Assembly (NCBI GenBank): GCA_021442555.1
Contig: JABUSV010000048.1
Location: forward strand, 1 to 33,465
Direction: 5' to 3'
Origin: Pseudobutyrivibrio sp.
GTDB lineage: Bacteria; Bacillota; Clostridia; Lachnospirales; Lachnospiraceae
DNA length: 33,465 nucleotides
In this document: piece by piece, positions 31,092-33,465 of the stretch
How positions within the stretch are numbered: position 1 is the stretch's first letter
Layout of the letters: each line of letters begins with the position of its first letter
Made by a program: the position numbers and the translations under genes
The notes under the pieces: model-generated
Databases searched by the model: none
Seen by the model: the letters and a program-made list of their open reading frames with translations, nothing else
Told to the model about the DNA's origin: nothing

Positions 31092-32132
31092 CTAGTTTAC
31101 CTTAAGCGTATATTCCACTTCATCTACAACTACCTTATCTACATTATTGACATCATAGATACAGGTAAATGGAGCGGCATAATATATACTGTCAGGCTTG
31201 TCGACATGATAATAATCAGTGTCATATATATAATCACGAATTAAATCATAGGCAATATCTGTCCTGTTTGCTTTTGATACAATCCGTGTTTTTTTAAGCA
31301 TGATATTACAGGCTGACTCAAGACATTCATCACTTAAATCCAATGCTGATTCCTCAAATCTTGTAGCATCAAAATCACAATATCTGATGGAGATAGGTGA
31401 CAGCTCTATGGTGCTTCCATCTAAGCTTGCAAAAACTCTCTTTTTCACCGGAATAGTATTGGTAAGTGTCAGAGAACCCAATGTGTTAGGCACATTTAAA
31501 CTACCATCTCCATATTCATCACATTCCCATATTTCTACACTAGGTATTACTTCCTGTTCTGAGTCTGCAAGCAATGTATATAGTAATAAAACATACTGTT
31601 TATCCTTGGTAGTTACATCATAATCGATAAACATACTAGAAGCTCCCATATTGGTGGAGATAGTCGCATATTTTGTTGCCTTTTCATTGTATCTGTACTG
31701 CTTCATCTCCTCTCCCGATGTATACAAACACAATGTATAATCAGTGTCTGGATTGGTGTTTTCTATACTGCAATATATAGCGCCTAATCCATTTTCAATA
31801 TCAACCATGGTGTTTTCAACGCAGATGCTAAAGTCTCCCATGGTAGTAACTTCAGTGCTCTCTGAAATATATTCACTGTAGCTTTGGGCATTCTTTTCAG
31901 AATGTCCCAACATCCTGGCAAAGCCACCTGTTGTTGCGGCATAAGTAACACCGGAAACAGATAACACCGATACCAGAGAACAAATGGCAGCCTTTACTAT
32001 TTTTCTCATTTTGATTATTTCCCTTTCCTGATTGGCTCTTGCAAGACAACGATCAAGGGTTGAATCAAGTCTGGATGGAATATTTGCATCAATATGAGTT
32101 TTAAGTTTTTCAAATTCATCTACATTTCTCAT
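31092..32132 (-). CDS. Anti-sigma-factor-like membrane protein (DUF4179-like)
   Basis: This is a 346-residue single-pass protein. The first about 43 residues are charged and cytoplasmic (DEFEKLKTHIDANIPSRLD), one membrane helix spans about 44-65, and a long extracytoplasmic beta-rich domain follows. The layout and position match the membrane proteins that follow ECF sigma genes in Firmicutes and hold the sigma factor through the N-terminal tail. It starts 1 nt after the sigma stop, with GGAGG inside the end of the sigma gene. The outer domain would sense the signal, which is unknown. No zinc-binding HxxxCxxC anti-sigma motif is present. Confidence 0.75.
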   Translation of the reverse strand: MRNVDEFEKLKTHIDANIPSRLDSTLDRCLARANQEREIIKMRKIVKAAICSLVSVLSVSGVTYAATTGGFARMLGHSEKNAQSYSEYISESTEVTTMGDFSICVENTMVDIENGLGAIYCSIENTNPDTDYTLCLYTSGEEMKQYRYNEKATKYATISTNMGASSMFIDYDVTTKDKQYVLLLYTLLADSEQEVIPSVEIWECDEYGDGSLNVPNTLGSLTLTNTIPVKKRVFASLDGSTIELSPISIRYCDFDATRFEESALDLSDECLESACNIMLKKTRIVSKANRTDIAYDLIRDYIYDTDYYHVDKPDSIYYAAPFTCIYDVNNVDKVVVDEVEYTLKVN

Positions 32133-32133
32133 G

Positions 32134-32598
32134 CTAATCCTCCAATCTTATTCTTAGAATCTGTAAAGCCTTTTTTTCCTGAGAATGAATTGTAGTCTTG
32201 GGTTTTCCAAGAACCCTGGCTGTCTCCTCTAATGTGTAATCCATCAGCCATCTCATAACAATTACATCTCTTAGCTTTACTGGAAGAGAATCTATTGCGT
32301 TTTTCAACTCTATTGAATCTATGTCTATACTGTAACTGTCAGTGTCAGAAAGCTCATCGAAGGATTCGAACTGCTTTATCTTCATATATCTTTTTTTACA
32401 GAGGTTAATAAGTATTCTTGTAATCCAGGTTTTAAAATACTCCTCATTACGAAGCTTGTTCTTATTTATATATGCCTGATATACAGCCTCATCTACCATA
32501 TCAACGGCAGCAATCTCATCCTTTGTATAACTAAGCGCAATATAGTATAACTGTTTTTTTACACTCTCTATCTGCGTGCAAAATACATCGTCCTTCAA
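32134..32598 (-). CDS. ECF-type RNA polymerase sigma factor
   Basis: I place the start at a TTG (32598), which has AGGAGG six bases upstream; the track ATG at 32661 has no ribosome site and adds 21 basic residues absent from the family. The product is then 154 residues. Region 2 is EEYFKTWITRILINLCKKRY with the preceding helix DMVDEAVYQAYINK; region 4 is LPVKLRDVIVMRWLMDYTLEETARVLGKPKTTIHSQEKKALQIL, which contains the helix-turn-helix. It should direct transcription of an envelope-stress-type regulon, probably including this operon (sigma, anti-sigma-like protein, lipoprotein). No matching ECF promoter pair could be picked out by eye. Confidence 0.87.
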   Translation of the reverse strand: MKDDVFCTQIESVKKQLYYIALSYTKDEIAAVDMVDEAVYQAYINKNKLRNEEYFKTWITRILINLCKKRYMKIKQFESFDELSDTDSYSIDIDSIELKNAIDSLPVKLRDVIVMRWLMDYTLEETARVLGKPKTTIHSQEKKALQILRIRLED

Positions 32599-32704
32599 GT
32601 CGTGCCTCCTTCGCACCATCACTCTGGCATGCCTTATTTGTTTATATCTGTTTGTATACATATATTAGAGTCAGATATATCTCATTTTTACGAAAAATAT
32701 TTTA

Positions 32705-32733
32705 AAAAATAAAAAAGAGGTCTATGCCTCTTT
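32705..32733 (-). terminator. Intrinsic terminator overlapping the aminopeptidase stop codon
   Basis: AAAAGAGG / CCTCTTTT with a 6-base loop is followed by TTTTATTTTTT on the minus strand. The stop TAG lies in the loop. Confidence 0.75.
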
Positions 32734-33465
32734 TTTTTCTACTGCATTATTGATTGCCTTGCCCATAACGTATGCAGCTAACGGTCCTACAATATCAACT
32801 GTGGCTTCAACGTCACCTGTAGATACTGCATATATGGAGTCTCCATCTGCTGTAGTATGAACTGGTCTGATAGTTCTTCCATATCCATTGTGTGTCATAG
32901 CTGCAACCTTGTTAAGATCAGTCTTATTAAGCTTAGCATTGGTCACAACGATTCCAAGTGTTGTATTTGCTGTAAAAAGGGAATCAGGAAGGTTGCTCTC
33001 CTTTGAGTATAATCCCTGCACATTGGCCATCACCTCAAAAAATGGTACTTCTCCCTCTAACAGATTTCCATCGTCATCTACGGCACCTGCTATTTTTTTA
33101 TTGGTGTCGATGTCATATATGTCACCTAGCGCATTTACTACTACAAAAGCGCCCACCTTAAGCCTTCCAAGTTCCACAGCATAGTGGCCAAAGCCGCCCT
33201 TCATACAATTTTGAAAGTGTGTATATTTTCCTACTGTAGCACCTGTTCCTGCGCCAACACTTCCCATGGCAGGGCTGTTCTTAGTAGCATTTTCACAGGC
33301 TCTGTATGCCATAGCCTTGTCTGGTCTTGCATTCATATTACATGGCTTAAGGTCAAAAATATCTGACTGACACACCAAAGGAACCTTGGTAATTCCAACA
33401 TCAAAGCCTATTCCTCTTTCCTCGAGATACTGCATTACACCGCCTGCTGCATCAAGACCAAAGGC
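32722..33465 (-). CDS. P1-family (DmpA/S58) aminopeptidase, cut by the right edge
   Basis: The reading frame continues upstream of the track's internal ATG to the window edge (AFGLDAAGGVMQYLEERGIGFDVG), so the N-terminus is missing; 247 residues are visible. The family motifs are present: GSVGAGTGATVGK, GGFGHYAVELG, VGAFVVVNALGDIYD and ANTTLGIVVTNAKLNK. Family members cleave themselves to free an N-terminal nucleophile; NTTLG is the likely site here, with threonine instead of the serine of DmpA. It probably removes N-terminal residues from small peptides or beta-peptides in the cytoplasm. Confidence 0.88.
   Translation of the reverse strand, partial: AFGLDAAGGVMQYLEERGIGFDVGITKVPLVCQSDIFDLKPCNMNARPDKAMAYRACENATKNSPAMGSVGAGTGATVGKYTHFQNCMKGGFGHYAVELGRLKVGAFVVVNALGDIYDIDTNKKIAGAVDDDGNLLEGEVPFFEVMANVQGLYSKESNLPDSLFTANTTLGIVVTNAKLNKTDLNKVAAMTHNGYGRTIRPVHTTADGDSIYAVSTGDVEATVDIVGPLAAYVMGKAINNAVEKKEA

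Noticed and set aside
32350-32375. GGATTCGAAC, resembling a tRNA T-loop
   Set aside because: It lies inside the sigma factor coding frame and no acceptor stem or anticodon arm can be drawn around it.

Overview
The window looks like a low-GC, plant-polysaccharide-degrading Firmicute of the Lachnospiraceae, most likely the Butyrivibrio/Pseudobutyrivibrio group. The reasons are the AT-rich intergenic DNA, strong AGGAGG-type ribosome sites, domain-swapped GH3 beta-glucosidases of the Butyrivibrio BglA kind, CUT1 sugar ABC transporters without their own ATPase, an ECF sigma/anti-sigma pair and GGDEF proteins. This placement is inference from gene content; no rRNA or tRNA is present. Most genes lie on the minus strand. 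The plus-strand genes are the GH5 glucanase, a two-component system and hypB.

Layout. 1-347: a broken or frame-shifted gene remnant running off the left edge. 606-1628 (+): cytoplasmic CelC-like GH5 endoglucanase. 1674-5668 (-): an ABC permease pair, PgeF and a GHL10 lipoprotein in one run. 5729-6523 (-): a SAM methyltransferase. 6622-12451 (-): a GH3 / GtrA / membrane-anchored GH3 operon, divergent from 12609-14623 (+), a LytTR response regulator with a GHKL histidine kinase. The shared intergenic region holds a 9-bp direct repeat with a 12-bp spacer, the geometry of LytTR-family binding sites. 14648-17724 (-): two small cupins and a third GH3. 17862-18542 (+): a lone hypB. 18537-27580 (-): an eight-gene sucrose/fructoside operon (binding protein, two permeases, sucrose phosphorylase, GH32, LacI repressor, PfkB kinase, DUF362 protein), with two LacI-type palindromic operators around its promoter. 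27832-30379 (-): two GGDEF proteins, each its own unit or nearly so. 30479-32598 (-): ECF sigma factor, anti-sigma-like membrane protein and lipoprotein. 32722-33465 (-): a P1-family aminopeptidase cut by the right edge.

How it fits together. The sucrose operon imports sucrose or short fructosides and splits them by phosphorolysis (glucose-1-phosphate plus fructose) or hydrolysis; the kinase then traps fructose as a phosphate. The GH5 and GH3 enzymes would act on beta-glucan oligomers, two of the GH3s inside the cell and one probably outside, held in the membrane. The most unusual unit is the GH3-GtrA-GH3 operon facing an AgrCA-like two-component system: a putative polyprenyl-phosphosugar flippase sits between two beta-glycosidases, one with inverted domain order and three membrane segments.

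No CRISPR array, insertion sequence, prophage, tRNA or rRNA was seen. No gene-free stretch exceeds about 260 bases.
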